64,000 bases of DNA, taken from the NCBI RefSeq assembly GCF_019145375.1, contig NZ_JAHSTX010000001.1:1029001-1093000 (forward strand). The letters run 5' to 3'. The notes under the pieces were generated by a model that did not search any database, was not told where the DNA came from, and saw nothing but the letters and a program-made list of their open reading frames with translations. Numbering within the stretch: the stretch's first letter is position 1; each line of letters begins with the position of its first letter. Below, one piece after another: positions 1 to 9,165 of this stretch. The translations under genes and the position numbers were made by a program. Source of the DNA: Pseudomonas triticicola (GTDB lineage Bacteria; Pseudomonadota; Gammaproteobacteria; Pseudomonadales; Pseudomonadaceae).

Positions 1-30
1 GATCGGATTTCCTGATCGATGAAGATCACT

Positions 31-118
31 GTGGGAGCGAGCCTGCTCGCGAAAGCGGTGTGCCAGCCAACCTTTATGTTGATGGAACCACCGCATTCGC
101 GAGCAGGCTCGCTCCCAC
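31..118. repeat. BIME, convergent REP pair (88 bp)
   Basis: A REP unit reading GTGGGAGCGAGCCTGCTCGC is followed by its inverted copy. Each unit contains its own short hairpin (GCGAGCCTGCTCGC). This is the first of six copies in this orientation in the window, all 87-88 bp long. Such elements are thought to be mobilised by RAYT transposases; no RAYT gene is present here. Confidence 0.9.
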
Positions 119-130
119 GGGGGGATGTGT

Positions 131-853
131 TTATTTCAAATGGCCGCGATCAAACCACTCCAGCGCCGTGCGCCAGATGCAGATCCCCAGGAAATAAGCC
201 GACATCAGCAACCACAAACCCATCACCAGCGGGTTGATCACCGGGTGATTGAGTACCAGCGACAGGCTGCACAACAGCCAGATCGCCGTCACCGCGATAT
301 TGATCGGCATGAAACGCCGCACGCGAAACGGGTGCAGGAATTTCATCCGCGTCACCGTCAGCAAGGCCAGCGCGATCACGGTGAGAAAGGTAATCCACGG
401 CCCCGGACCAATGATGTACAAACACAACGCAACCACGTTCCAGGCCGCCGGGAAGCCGACAAAATAGTTGTCCTTGCTCTTCATGTTGACGTTGCAGAAG
501 CAGAACAGCGACGACACCAGAATCACCGACACCGTCAGCAGCAGGGTGTAATCAGGCAAGGGAATGTAGCGGTAGATAAACAGTGCCGGGATGAATACAT
601 ACGTCAGGTAATCGATGACCAGATCAAGGATCGAACCGTCGAAACTCGGCAGCACCGATTGCACATTGACCTTGCGCGCCAGTGCGCCATCGAGGCCATC
701 GACGATCAGCGCCACGCCCAGCCACATCAGGCAATGGATCGGCTGGTTTTCCAGCAGCGCGAGGGTGGCGAGGAAGGCGGTGACCACGCCAGTCGCGGTA
801 AAACCATGGGCGCCCCATGCTTTGAGCCTGGCGATGTGTACGGTGGATATCAC
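131..853 (-). CDS. pcs: Phosphatidylcholine synthase (CDP-alcohol phosphatidyltransferase)
   Basis: This is an integral membrane enzyme of about 240 residues that condenses CDP-diacylglycerol with choline to form phosphatidylcholine in the inner membrane. The CDP-alcohol phosphotransferase motif is visible near residues 50-75 as DGLDGALAR followed by FDGSILDLVIDYLTY, supplying the metal-binding aspartates. Six to eight hydrophobic segments follow. I chose the GTG start at 853 because a GGAG lies eight bases upstream and the resulting length fits the family; a TTG at 880 would add nine residues. The gene stands alone, with a REP pair after its stop. The family assignment is firm; direct use of choline is inferred from the family. 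Confidence 0.9.
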   Translation of the reverse strand: MISTVHIARLKAWGAHGFTATGVVTAFLATLALLENQPIHCLMWLGVALIVDGLDGALARKVNVQSVLPSFDGSILDLVIDYLTYVFIPALFIYRYIPLPDYTLLLTVSVILVSSLFCFCNVNMKSKDNYFVGFPAAWNVVALCLYIIGPGPWITFLTVIALALLTVTRMKFLHPFRVRRFMPINIAVTAIWLLCSLSLVLNHPVINPLVMGLWLLMSAYFLGICIWRTALEWFDRGHLK

Positions 854-1113
854 GGGGGCGTTCTCCAGAAAGTGAAGCAAGCCGGGTATCGCCCATCGTC
901 AGAAAGGGCGTCGGCAAACCGGGTCGGGTTGCAGCTATCGACCGGTTTGGCCGGGATAAGGTTCACCACCCATGAATCTTAGCTGGCTCGCGGAAAATTT
1001 CTCGGATGCGATTTCATCGGTGAGCCGGCGTCAGCCCAACGGTGCTGGCGCTATGGCTGAGTCGGTCTATCGTTGCCTGACGCAATCAGGCCGGGGCCTC
1101 GGAGGATAACGTC

Positions 1114-1851
1114 ATGAACACCAGCGATTTGCTTGAACAACTGCTGCGAGGCCAGGCCTCGGCAGGACGACAACGCGGGGCTTCGGCCGGTGACGGTGTG
1201 GGCGGATTGCTCGGTGGCCTGTTGGGCGGCGGCAGTCAGACTGGAGCGGACGGCGCGGCTGCTTCGGGTGGCCTGGGCGGCCTGGGTGGTTTGCTCGGTG
1301 GCCTGCTCGGCGGTGGCGGCTTGGGAAGCGCCCTCGGTGGCGGCAGCCGAAGCCGTACCGGCGGGACCAATTACGCCGCACTCGCGTCGCTGGGCATGAT
1401 GGCGTACCAGGCGTACCAGGCCTGGCAACGCAGCCAGGCCAGCAAGGCGCCACAACAACTGCCGCAAACCGCCGACCTGCTCGCCGGCCCGCAAATCGAA
1501 ACCCATAGCCACGCGGTGCTGCGCGCCCTGATCGCCGCCGCCAAGGCTGACGGCCGCATTGATCAAGCGGAAAAACACCTCATCAGCAGGGAAATCGGCA
1601 AACACACCGTCGACCCACAGTTGCAACAATGGCTCAACGCCGAAGTCGCCAAACCGCTGGAGCCCCGCGAAGTGGCGCAATCCGCTGACGGCGATCCTGC
1701 CGTAGCCGCCGAAATGTACCTGGCCAGCGTCATGCTGGTGGACGACCAACAGGACGCCGAACGCAGCTATCTCGATGAGCTGGCCGCAGCCTTGAATATC
1801 GATCCCGACTTGCAGGTGCATCTGGAACAGCAGGCAAAAGGGCAAGCCTGA
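1114..1851 (+). CDS. DUF533 / YebE-like tellurite-resistance-associated protein
   Basis: A protein of 245 residues with a strong GGAGGA ribosome binding site. Residues 25-85 are extremely glycine-rich (GGLLGGLLGGG-type repeats, low complexity). A TerB-like helical domain fills the C-terminal half, from about residue 130 (SHAVLRALIAAAKADGRIDQ) to the end. That acidic D-G-x-I-D segment is typical of TerB/DUF533 proteins, which are thought to sit at the inner membrane; no biochemical role is established. A strong terminator follows directly, so it is probably monocistronic. Confidence 0.85.
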   Translation: MNTSDLLEQLLRGQASAGRQRGASAGDGVGGLLGGLLGGGSQTGADGAAASGGLGGLGGLLGGLLGGGGLGSALGGGSRSRTGGTNYAALASLGMMAYQAYQAWQRSQASKAPQQLPQTADLLAGPQIETHSHAVLRALIAAAKADGRIDQAEKHLISREIGKHTVDPQLQQWLNAEVAKPLEPREVAQSADGDPAVAAEMYLASVMLVDDQQDAERSYLDELAAALNIDPDLQVHLEQQAKGQA

Positions 1852-1878
1852 CCCGCTGTAAAAATCCCTGACACTGCC

Positions 1879-1912
1879 AGCCCCGGCCGCTCCATCCGTC
1901 CGGGGCTTTTTT
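1879..1912 (+). terminator. Rho-independent terminator
   Basis: The stem AGCCCCGG...CCGGGGCT is followed by a run of six T, 28 bases after the DUF533 stop. It separates that gene from ligD. Confidence 0.9.
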
Positions 1913-1983
1913 ACCTCGATTGAATTTTTCCGCCGCCGTGTCGCTCTTCTGCATAACAGAACCCGTCTGCCATCGGTGTGCTC

Positions 1984-4617
1984 ATGAACAGGAACCTCGA
2001 CGATTACAACCGCATGCGTGATTTTTCCGCGACGTCGGAGCCGGCCGCAGTCAAGCGCTCGGGCCGAAAGTCGGCCAAGAATCATGCGTTGCAGTTCTGC
2101 ATCCAGAAGCACGACGCTTCGCACCTGCATTACGACTTTCGCCTCGAACTCGACGGCGCTCTCAAGAGTTGGGCGGTGCCGAAGGGGCCGTCGCTGGATC
2201 CCTCGGTCAAGCGTCTGGCCATTCATGTCGAGGATCATCCGCTCGATTACGCGACGTTCGAAGGCAGCATTCCCGAGGGGCATTACGGCGCCGGTGATGT
2301 GATCGTCTGGGATCGCGGCGTGTGGATTCCGCTGGAGGATCCGCACAAGGCCTATGCCAAGGGCCGACTGAAGTTCGAGCTGCAGGGCGAGAAGCTCGGC
2401 GGCGTGTGGAATCTGGTGCGCACGCACATGCCGGGCAAGAAAGAACAATGGTTCCTGATCAAGCATCAGGACAACGCCGCGCGACCGCAGGATGATTTCG
2501 ACGTGCTGGTCGCCGAGCCCGACAGCGTGCTCAGCGAGCGCACGATTGTCGGCAAATCGGCGGCTGCTGCCGATAAGGCCAAACCGGTGAAAAAGGCCCC
2601 GGCCAAGCCGCGCAAGCAGGCGTCCGGGCAGCTTACCGGCGCGCGCAAGGCAAAGTTGCCGGCACTGATCAAGCCGGAACTGGCGACGCTGGTCGATAGC
2701 GCACCCGAAGGGCAATGGAGCTATGAGATCAAGTTCGACGGCTACCGGATCATGGCGCGGATCGATCACGATGAGGTGCAGCTGTTCACCCGCAATGGTC
2801 ACGACTGGACGCACAAACTCCCGCAGCAGGCCAAGGCACTGGCGGCATTGGGTCTGGAATCGGCATGGCTCGACGGCGAAATGGTCGTGGCCAACGAGCA
2901 AGGCGTGCCGGATTTTCAGGCGCTGCAGAATGCCTTCGATGCCGGGCGCAGCGGCAACATTGTTTATTACCTGTTCGACGTGCCGTATCTGAATGGCGTC
3001 GACCTGCGCGACGTGCCGGTCGAAGAACGCCGCGCCGCGCTGAGCACCATCCTCGGTGCGCAGAAAGAATCCTCAACGCTGCGCTTCTCCGAAGCCTTCG
3101 AAGAAACCCCGGACGCGCTGCTCAACAGCGCCTGCCAGATGCAGATGGAAGGCCTGATCGGCAAACGCCTCGGCTCGCCTTACGTGTCGCGGCGAAGCGG
3201 TGACTGGATCAAGCTCAAGTGCAAGCATCGCCAGGAATTCGTCATCGTCGGCTACACCGATCCGAAAGGTGCGCGCAGTGCTTTCGGTGCCTTGCTGCTC
3301 GGCCTGCACGACCGTGACAGCGGCGAGTTGCGCTATGCCGGCAAGGTCGGCACCGGGTTCAACGAAACCACATTGAAAAGCATCCTCGCCCAACTCAAGC
3401 CGTTGCAGACCAAAAGCGCCGCAGTGGTCAATCCGCCCAGCGGTTTCGAGGCCAAAGGCGTGCACTGGCTCAAACCCAAACTGCTGGCCGAAGTGGCATT
3501 CGCCGAGATGACCAAGGACGGCTCGGTGCGCCACGCCGTGTTCCATGGTTTGCGCGATGACAAACCGGCCAAGGACATTACCGAGGAGCGAGCGAAGCCT
3601 GTGAAAGCTGCCAAGTCCGAAAAGACCGAAAAAAACGAAAAAACCGATAAGACCAAAACCGCCGACAAGCAGCCGGCAAAGAAAACCGCCGCCAGCAAAA
3701 AGGCCGAAACCGCACCGTCGCAATCTGGACTGGCCGGCGGCAAGGTACGCATCACCCACCCGGATCGGGTGATCGACGCCGTCAGTGGCACGACCAAAAT
3801 GCAACTGGCGCAGTACTACGCCAGTGTCGCCGAATACATCCTGCCGCAACTCAAGGATCGCCCCGTTGCGCTGGTGCGTGCACCGGACGGCATTGCCGGC
3901 GAATTGTTCTTCCAAAAGAACGCCGAACGCCTGGCTATCCCGGGGATTACTGCACTAGACAAGGACATCACCGGCCAGCCAGTGATGATGATCAACAATC
4001 CCGAAGCGCTGGTCGGCGCGGTGCAGATGAGTACCGTCGAGCTGCACACCTGGAACGCGACGAAGGTGGATCTGGACAAGCCTGATCGCTTCGTCCTCGA
4101 CCTCGACCCGGATCCGGCGTTGCCATGGAAAAGCATGGTTGAAGCCACCGCGCTGACCCTCACCGTGCTTGATGAGCTGGGCCTCAAAGCCTTCCTGAAA
4201 ACCAGCGGCGGCAAAGGCATTCACCTGGTGGTGCCATTGACGCGCAAGCATGGCTGGGACGAAGTGAAGGACTTCAGCCACGCCATCGTCAGCCACATGG
4301 CCAAGTTGCTGCCGGATCGTATTTCAGCGGTGTCCGGGCCGAAAAACCGCGTCGGGCGGATCTTCATCGATTACCTGCGCAACGGCCTCGGCGCCACCAC
4401 CATTTGCGCCTACGCCGCACGCGCGCGGGAAGGCATGCCGGTGTCGGTGCCGCTGTACCGAGAGGAAGTCGCTGAAATCAAGGGCGGTAATCACTGGAAC
4501 ATCTACAACGTTCACGAGCGTCTGACCGAAGTCGGTGATGAGCCTTGGGCGGACATGAAGAAAACCCGTCAGACCATCACCGCCGAGATGCGCAAACGCG
4601 TCGGCATGAAAAAGTGA
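1984..4617 (+). CDS. ligD: ATP-dependent DNA ligase LigD (phosphoesterase-ligase-polymerase)
   Basis: A three-domain non-homologous end-joining enzyme of about 877 residues. Domain order is a 3'-phosphoesterase (about 20-190, with the HYDFRLELDG signature), an ATP-dependent ligase (about 230-530, with catalytic lysine in EIKFDGYR near residue 250), then a primase-like polymerase (about 590-865, with metal-binding DLDPDP and the SGGKGIHLVVPL block). A Lys/Thr/Glu-rich linker at about 540-585 joins ligase and polymerase. The ATG at 1984 is preferred to the GTG at 1978; neither has a clear Shine-Dalgarno. The partner Ku gene is not in this window, so the repair pair is unlinked here or outside. 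Confidence 0.97.
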   Translation: MNRNLDDYNRMRDFSATSEPAAVKRSGRKSAKNHALQFCIQKHDASHLHYDFRLELDGALKSWAVPKGPSLDPSVKRLAIHVEDHPLDYATFEGSIPEGHYGAGDVIVWDRGVWIPLEDPHKAYAKGRLKFELQGEKLGGVWNLVRTHMPGKKEQWFLIKHQDNAARPQDDFDVLVAEPDSVLSERTIVGKSAAAADKAKPVKKAPAKPRKQASGQLTGARKAKLPALIKPELATLVDSAPEGQWSYEIKFDGYRIMARIDHDEVQLFTRNGHDWTHKLPQQAKALAALGLESAWLDGEMVVANEQGVPDFQALQNAFDAGRSGNIVYYLFDVPYLNGVDLRDVPVEERRAALSTILGAQKESSTLRFSEAFEETPDALLNSACQMQMEGLIGKRLGSPYVSRRSGDWIKLKCKHRQEFVIVGYTDPKGARSAFGALLLGLHDRDSGELRYAGKVGTGFNETTLKSILAQLKPLQTKSAAVVNPPSGFEAKGVHWLKPKLLAEVAFAEMTKDGSVRHAVFHGLRDDKPAKDITEERAKPVKAAKSEKTEKNEKTDKTKTADKQPAKKTAASKKAETAPSQSGLAGGKVRITHPDRVIDAVSGTTKMQLAQYYASVAEYILPQLKDRPVALVRAPDGIAGELFFQKNAERLAIPGITALDKDITGQPVMMINNPEALVGAVQMSTVELHTWNATKVDLDKPDRFVLDLDPDPALPWKSMVEATALTLTVLDELGLKAFLKTSGGKGIHLVVPLTRKHGWDEVKDFSHAIVSHMAKLLPDRISAVSGPKNRVGRIFIDYLRNGLGATTICAYAARAREGMPVSVPLYREEVAEIKGGNHWNIYNVHERLTEVGDEPWADMKKTRQTITAEMRKRVGMKK

Positions 4618-5019
4618 TCAGGTGTCGCGCAGCAAGTCGTGGGCGTTGAGCAGTTCGAAGGCGATTTGCGGGTGGTTTTCCAGGCCCTTGCGAATCGCCG
4701 CCGGAATTGCCGCGCGAGTCTTGCGACACAGGCCTGGCAGCTCGTCGATCTGAATGGCGATACCGCGCATGGTGCGTACTTCGTTGAAACCGGGGGCGAC
4801 GTCGACGCGAATGCCGAGTTGCTCGTACATACGCTGTTGCAGGCGTTTGAGGTCGGCGAGGTCTTTGAGTTGTTCCAGGCGCGCCAGAAGAATTTTTTCT
4901 TCAGCGCGAGTCAAGCGCAGGATGCGCACATCCGCGCCGGGCGTTTCCAGCAACGGATCGCGCCCGCAGATGCAGGCGCCGGGAGGGCAGGGTGAGCGCA
5001 AGGGCACGGTCGTCGTCAT
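4618..5019 (-). CDS. Conserved hypothetical protein with N-terminal Cys motif
   Basis: About 133 residues of unknown function. The N-terminus carries CPPGACICGRD (three cysteines within eight residues), followed by a helical, Leu/Glu/Lys-rich stretch LTRAEEKILLARLEQLKDLA that could form a coiled coil. No signal peptide or membrane segment is evident. Its stop abuts the ligD stop on the other strand, so the two genes converge with no spacer and no visible terminator. In-frame ATGs at 5031 and 5028 are alternatives. The short Cys cluster could bind a metal, but that is speculation. Confidence 0.7.
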   Translation of the reverse strand: MTTTVPLRSPCPPGACICGRDPLLETPGADVRILRLTRAEEKILLARLEQLKDLADLKRLQQRMYEQLGIRVDVAPGFNEVRTMRGIAIQIDELPGLCRKTRAAIPAAIRKGLENHPQIAFELLNAHDLLRDT

Positions 5020-5099
5020 GGCCTCCATCATAGAGGCCGTCGGACATGTTTGCCTATGCGCACTCAGCGGCCGTCCATCGGCCGCTGCGTCCCTCGTGA

Positions 5100-5414
5100 C
5101 TACTGCTGCACGCCTTCGTATTGCACGAGAATGGCGTTGGCCAGGTCTTCATCAGTGGCGTTCAAGCCAGGGTTGGCCTGACGCACCTGTTGCAGTACCG
5201 ACTCAAGATAAACCCCACGAATGGCCCCGCCGCTGGCGACAAACGCAGACACGTCGTCACGGGCCGGAATCACCATTTTGTCGTCCTTGAAGGTCGAGTA
5301 CAGCGACGCGGAGACACCTGCCGAAGTGGCGACATCACCCGCGTCAACACGGGCCAGCGCCGAACCGACCGGCAGGCAAAGCATAAAAGAAGAAATCAGG
5401 ACTAACTTGCGCAT
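5100..5414 (-). CDS. DUF2388-family secreted protein
   Basis: A small protein of 104 residues with a clear Sec signal peptide (MRKLVLISSFMLCLPVGSALA, cleavage near residue 21). The mature part matches the Pseudomonas-specific DUF2388 pattern, including TSAGVSASLYSTFKDDK and DDVSAFVASGGAIRGVYLE. The start at 5414 has GGAGGAACACGTC in front of the ATG, so the upstream ATG at 5429 is not needed. The family often occurs as several paralogues per genome; its function is unknown and a periplasmic location is inferred. Confidence 0.85.
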   Translation of the reverse strand: MRKLVLISSFMLCLPVGSALARVDAGDVATSAGVSASLYSTFKDDKMVIPARDDVSAFVASGGAIRGVYLESVLQQVRQANPGLNATDEDLANAILVQYEGVQQ

Positions 5415-5575
5415 GACGTGTTCCTCCACAAGCGCTAAGCAAAAAGGGAAGGGACTACATAACGTCAGAGGTGAACGGCGCGCCGGAGTTCCGTGAGCGC
5501 TGAAAACGAGGCGGCGAGGAACCGGGCAAAACGGCAGAGTGTCTACCGCATGCCTGCATTGCCGAGAAGCGAACC

Positions 5576-6229
5576 ATGCTCGTCAGAGTCAGCGACAACA
5601 TTGCCCGCCCCGCAGACATGCGTATCGAAGCCGCATTGCTCGGCGGATTTGTCCTGTTGGCCTTCGTCCTCGGCATCGACCCGCGCAGCCGCGTCGACTG
5701 GCTACTGGAGAATGTTTTGGCGCTGGCGCTGGTGGTGACCCTGCTGCTGGCGCATCGGCGTTTTCGCCTGTCGACGCTGTCACTGGGGATGATCTTCGCC
5801 TTCCTGTGCATCCATGAAGTCGGCGCGCATTACACCTATTCGCGGGTGCCCTACGATCAGTGGAGCACGCTGCTGACCGGCGTCAGCGTCAACAAAGTCC
5901 TTGGTCTTGAACGCAATCACTATGATCGGCTGGTGCACTTGAGCTACGGGTTGCTGCTGGTCTGGCCGATGCGCGAAGTGCTGCTGCGCCTGACGCCGTT
6001 GCGTGGCGCGTGGTTGGCGCTGTTGACCTTGAATGTAGTGCTGGCCACGTCGGCGTTGTACGAATTGATCGAATGGGTCGGCGGCGCTTACCTGGGCGAC
6101 GACACTGGCCAGGCCTTCGTCGGTGCGCAGAATGATCCGTGGGATTCGCAGAAGGACATGGCCCTGGCGCTGTTCGGCGCCGGGCTGTCCTTGCTGGTGT
6201 TGACGCGCTGGCGTCGAGCGCCGCGCTGA
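5576..6229 (+). CDS. DUF2238 (YjdF-type) inner membrane protein
   Basis: 217 residues with about six hydrophobic segments. Conserved polar motifs lie between them: IHEVGAHYTYSRVPYDQW, the RNHYDRLVHLSYGLLLVWP block, and ALYELIEWVGGAYLGDDTGQ near the C-terminus. These histidine- and acid-bearing loops are typical of the YjdF/DUF2238 family. The biological role is not established. It runs toward sodC on the opposite strand, with only four bases between the stops. Confidence 0.85.
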   Translation: MLVRVSDNIARPADMRIEAALLGGFVLLAFVLGIDPRSRVDWLLENVLALALVVTLLLAHRRFRLSTLSLGMIFAFLCIHEVGAHYTYSRVPYDQWSTLLTGVSVNKVLGLERNHYDRLVHLSYGLLLVWPMREVLLRLTPLRGAWLALLTLNVVLATSALYELIEWVGGAYLGDDTGQAFVGAQNDPWDSQKDMALALFGAGLSLLVLTRWRRAPR

Positions 6230-6233
6230 GGGA

Positions 6234-6755
6234 TCAAATCACCCCGCAAGCCATGCGATCACCGCCACCGCCCAGAGGCTTGGGCATGTCGGAATGGTTA
6301 TCTCCGCCGGCGTGAATCATCAGGGCGTGGCCCTTGATCTCGGAAATCTTCTTCAGGCGCGGCGCCAGCACCGGGTAGTTGGCGCCACCATCAGCCGTCA
6401 CATACACCGCCGGCAGATCGCCCAGATGCCCGTCGGCGTACGGGCCGAGATGCTTGCCGGTTTTCGCCGGATCGAAGTGTCCGCCAGCCGCCAGTGCTGC
6501 GCCTTTTACTCCATCTTTCATGCCCGCGTCGCAGCTGCCGTTTTCATGAACATGGAAGCCGTGAATGCCGGCCGGCAACGACTTCAAGTCCGGGGTGAAC
6601 AACAGACCGTACGGCGTCTCGCTGACTGTTACCGAGCCGATCGCCTGCGGCGCGCCGTCGGCGCTGACCAGATTGATCGCGACTTTCTCCGTTGCCGCTT
6701 GTGCGGTGCCGATTGCCAGCGTGCCGAGCAGACCAAACCACAGTGCGCGTTTCAT
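6234..6755 (-). CDS. sodC: Periplasmic Cu/Zn superoxide dismutase
   Basis: Dismutates superoxide to peroxide and oxygen in the periplasm. The protein is 173 residues with a Sec leader ending in IGTAQA near residue 20. Copper and zinc ligands are visible in [35 protein letters not shown] and [11 protein letters not shown]. The two cysteines that form the structural disulfide are in NGSC and the terminal RMACGVI. The start at 6755 gives a proper signal peptide; the ATG at 6776 would put extra residues before it. It is probably monocistronic. Confidence 0.97.
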   Translation of the reverse strand: MKRALWFGLLGTLAIGTAQAATEKVAINLVSADGAPQAIGSVTVSETPYGLLFTPDLKSLPAGIHGFHVHENGSCDAGMKDGVKGAALAAGGHFDPAKTGKHLGPYADGHLGDLPAVYVTADGGANYPVLAPRLKKISEIKGHALMIHAGGDNHSDMPKPLGGGGDRMACGVI

Positions 6756-6998
6756 AAGCGTTTCCTTCAGCTGCATGAATGTTCGAAGCGATGGATTTCT
6801 AGCCTGCCAGGGTTAACCGGTGATGAAGGCGTTATCCAGCGGCGCTGCAATGTGTGACCGGGTTCGCGTTTGAAAAGTTTTGCCGGATTCAAGTCGCCGC
6901 TGACATCAGCCGATACGCTCTGTGTCGGCAGTTCCCTGCACATAGGCTTAACTGAAATCCGACAAGCGCAATCCAGCGTGCCCACGGGAGATTCCACG

Positions 6999-8612
6999 GT
7001 GTCGATCAAACTGCGTTTGGTGTTGCTGATTGCGACCAGCCTGCTGACGGCGCTGATCGTGAGTCTGGTCAGCTACGTGGGCAATCTGCGGATGGCCACG
7101 GCGGTCGGCGATAACACGGTGAGCATGAGCGCGCTGCGCAATCACATGGAAGCGGACATGATGCACGACGCCCTGCGCGCCGATGTCTATTCGGCGATGC
7201 TGGTCGGCCTGGGCAAAAGCACCGCCACCGCCACCGAAGTGCGCGATTCGCTCACCGAGCACGCCGGGCATTTTCGTGAGGTGCTGGATGACAACCTGAA
7301 GCTGCCGATCAACCCGCAGTTGCGCGCGGCGCTGGAGCAGATCAAGCCGAGCCTCGATACCTACATCAAATCCGCCGAGCAGATCGTCGGCGTGGCGCTG
7401 GACAATCCGGATGCCGCCCAACAGCAGCTCGGCACGTTCAATAGCGCCTTTGCTCAGCTCGAAGAGCAGATGGGCGCGCTCAGCGAACTGATCGAAAACA
7501 ACACCCTGCACACCAGCGAAGGCACCGAAGCGGCCATCCGCCACGCCAATCTTGCGCTGGCAGTGGTGCTGGCCGTCAGTCTGTTGCTGCTGCTGATTCA
7601 GGGGCGCTGGGTGATCCTGAGTATCATGGGGCCGCTCAAATCCGCCAGCCGCATCGCTGAAAGCATTGCCCATGGCAATCTCAGCGAACCGATTGTCGAG
7701 CCCGCCGGCAAGGACGAAGCCAGCGTTTTGATCCGCACGTTGGCGACCATGCAGCGTGATCTGCGCAACATGATTGACGTGGTCCGGCGCAACGCTCACG
7801 GCGTCAGTGGCATGAGCGAGCAGCTCAGCCACGGCTGCCATCAGGTCGCCGACAGCAGCCAGCAGCAAAGCGTCGCCGCTGGCACCATGGCCGCTGCCGC
7901 CAGCCAGATGACCGCCAGTATCGAAGAAATCACCCGCCACGCCGAACGTGCCCTGAGCATGGCCAATCAGGCCGAAAACCTGGCCAAGGAGGGTGGCGGG
8001 GTGATTCATCAAGTGGTCAGCGACATGGACGACATCGCCCGCTCGGCACAGCAGTCGGCGCAGGTGATCCGCACGCTGGATCAGGAATCCGAGGCAATCT
8101 TCAACATCATTCAGGTGATCAAGAGCATCGCTGACCAGACCAACCTGCTAGCCCTCAACGCTGCGATCGAGGCGGCGCGGGCAGGTGAGCAGGGCCGTGG
8201 TTTTGCCGTGGTCGCCGATGAAGTGCGCAGTCTGGCCGCACGCACCAGCGCCTCGACCCAGGAAATCGCCGCAATGGTCGCGCGTATTCAAAACAGTACG
8301 CGTGAAGCGGTTACCAGCATGGAGGCGGGGGTGGCGCAGGTCGACAAGGGCATGGCGGTAACAGCGGAGGTTGAGCGGGCAATTCGCGAAATCCTCGACG
8401 CAACCTTGAGCACCACGCAACTGGTCAATGACATTACCCGCACGATTGGCGAACAGAGCCAGGCCAGCAACGAGATCGCCCATCAGGTGGAAATGATTGC
8501 CGGGATGTCCGAGGGCAATAGCCGGGTGATCGGGCAAACGGCGACGACTACGGATGAATTATCGAATCTGGCGGGGCAGTTGGCGCAGTCGGTGGATCGG
8601 TTTCGGTTGTGA
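6999..8612 (+). CDS. Methyl-accepting chemotaxis protein
   Basis: Inner-membrane chemoreceptor of 537 residues. A first membrane helix lies at about 5-28, then a periplasmic ligand-binding region of about 160 residues that looks like a four-helix bundle. A second membrane helix ([16 protein letters not shown]) is followed by a HAMP segment and a long cytoplasmic coiled coil. The highly conserved hairpin tip reads [20 protein letters not shown]. The GTG at 6999 is chosen because GGGAG precedes it and the membrane helix then starts the protein; the upstream ATG at 6870 would add 43 unlikely residues. The ligand is unknown. Confidence 0.93.
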   Translation: MSIKLRLVLLIATSLLTALIVSLVSYVGNLRMATAVGDNTVSMSALRNHMEADMMHDALRADVYSAMLVGLGKSTATATEVRDSLTEHAGHFREVLDDNLKLPINPQLRAALEQIKPSLDTYIKSAEQIVGVALDNPDAAQQQLGTFNSAFAQLEEQMGALSELIENNTLHTSEGTEAAIRHANLALAVVLAVSLLLLLIQGRWVILSIMGPLKSASRIAESIAHGNLSEPIVEPAGKDEASVLIRTLATMQRDLRNMIDVVRRNAHGVSGMSEQLSHGCHQVADSSQQQSVAAGTMAAAASQMTASIEEITRHAERALSMANQAENLAKEGGGVIHQVVSDMDDIARSAQQSAQVIRTLDQESEAIFNIIQVIKSIADQTNLLALNAAIEAARAGEQGRGFAVVADEVRSLAARTSASTQEIAAMVARIQNSTREAVTSMEAGVAQVDKGMAVTAEVERAIREILDATLSTTQLVNDITRTIGEQSQASNEIAHQVEMIAGMSEGNSRVIGQTATTTDELSNLAGQLAQSVDRFRL

Positions 8613-8647
8613 ACTTGAGGAGGGGCCGAGCACGGCACTCGATTGTT

Positions 8648-8668
8648 AAAGCTCTAAGGAAGAGCTTT
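8648..8668. terminator. Short hairpin between MCP gene and nuclease-like gene
   Basis: AAAGCTCT and AGAGCTTT form a perfect 8-bp stem around a 5-base loop. It lies 36 bases after the chemoreceptor stop and touches the stop codon of the convergent gene. There is no strong T run, so terminator function is tentative. Confidence 0.5.
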
Positions 8669-9165
8669 CATACGATGAGTACCGTCGTTTGTATGTCCAA
8701 TTTGAATTTATAAGTTCTGAAGAAATATTGTTTTCTATCCGTTTCAATAGTGACGAATGGCTTTTTCTTCCGATTACTGACAAATGCTTTTTTTGGGCTG
8801 AAACTATTGAGGTAGTCCTCGCCGTGTGTTGCCTGGAGAAACTGAATAGTGGATTCGAGTTGCTCTATCGCATGGTTTTTCCATGCGCTACCGCTTCTTT
8901 CCTTCAGCTCTACTAGATAAAGCTGCTTCTCGGTGGTGAGCATGCAGTCACAACGCCCTCGACCAGGTTGTTCCATGTCGCTTATCACGCACTTGTCGAT
9001 GGCTGTAAAAATAACTGCTTTGCGCTCCGGATTGCTGACCGTAGCGATCCAGTTTTCTTCTGACTCTGAATCGGCGTAAGCGATCGGACGAGATGTGTTA
9101 TCACAAAGTCCAAACCGCTCTTGTACGAACGGGCCGCTTTGACATTGAGCATCGAGGAAATTCAC
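8668..9165 (-). CDS. Small PD-(D/E)XK-like protein, candidate nuclease partner of the ATPase
   Basis: 165 residues with no signal peptide or membrane segment. The centre reads RCDCMLTTEKQLYLVELKER. The spacing D73...E86-x-K88, followed by a helix with EQLEST at 101-106, has the arrangement of a PD-(D/E)XK nuclease core plus the trailing Gln helix. A basic stretch (NRKKK, 131-135) follows. The GTG start overlaps the TGA of the upstream ATPase gene (GTGA), implying translational coupling. Base composition is clearly more AT-rich than the flanking genes, suggesting transfer. I do not recognise a named family, and the nuclease assignment is inferred from motif spacing only. Confidence 0.6.
   Translation of the reverse strand: MNFLDAQCQSGPFVQERFGLCDNTSRPIAYADSESEENWIATVSNPERKAVIFTAIDKCVISDMEQPGRGRCDCMLTTEKQLYLVELKERSGSAWKNHAIEQLESTIQFLQATHGEDYLNSFSPKKAFVSNRKKKPFVTIETDRKQYFFRTYKFKLDIQTTVLIV

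Noticed and set aside
125..982. Long plus-strand frame of 285 codons
   Set aside because: Antisense to the phosphatidylcholine synthase; Gln/Arg/His-rich composition typical of reverse-frame shadows.
1180..1360. Short GGCGG/GGTGG tandem-like repeats
   Set aside because: They encode the Gly-rich segment of the DUF533 protein and are low-complexity coding sequence, not a separate element.
1051..2901. 616-codon minus-strand frame
   Set aside because: Shadows the DUF533 and ligD genes; no family pattern, no ribosome site.
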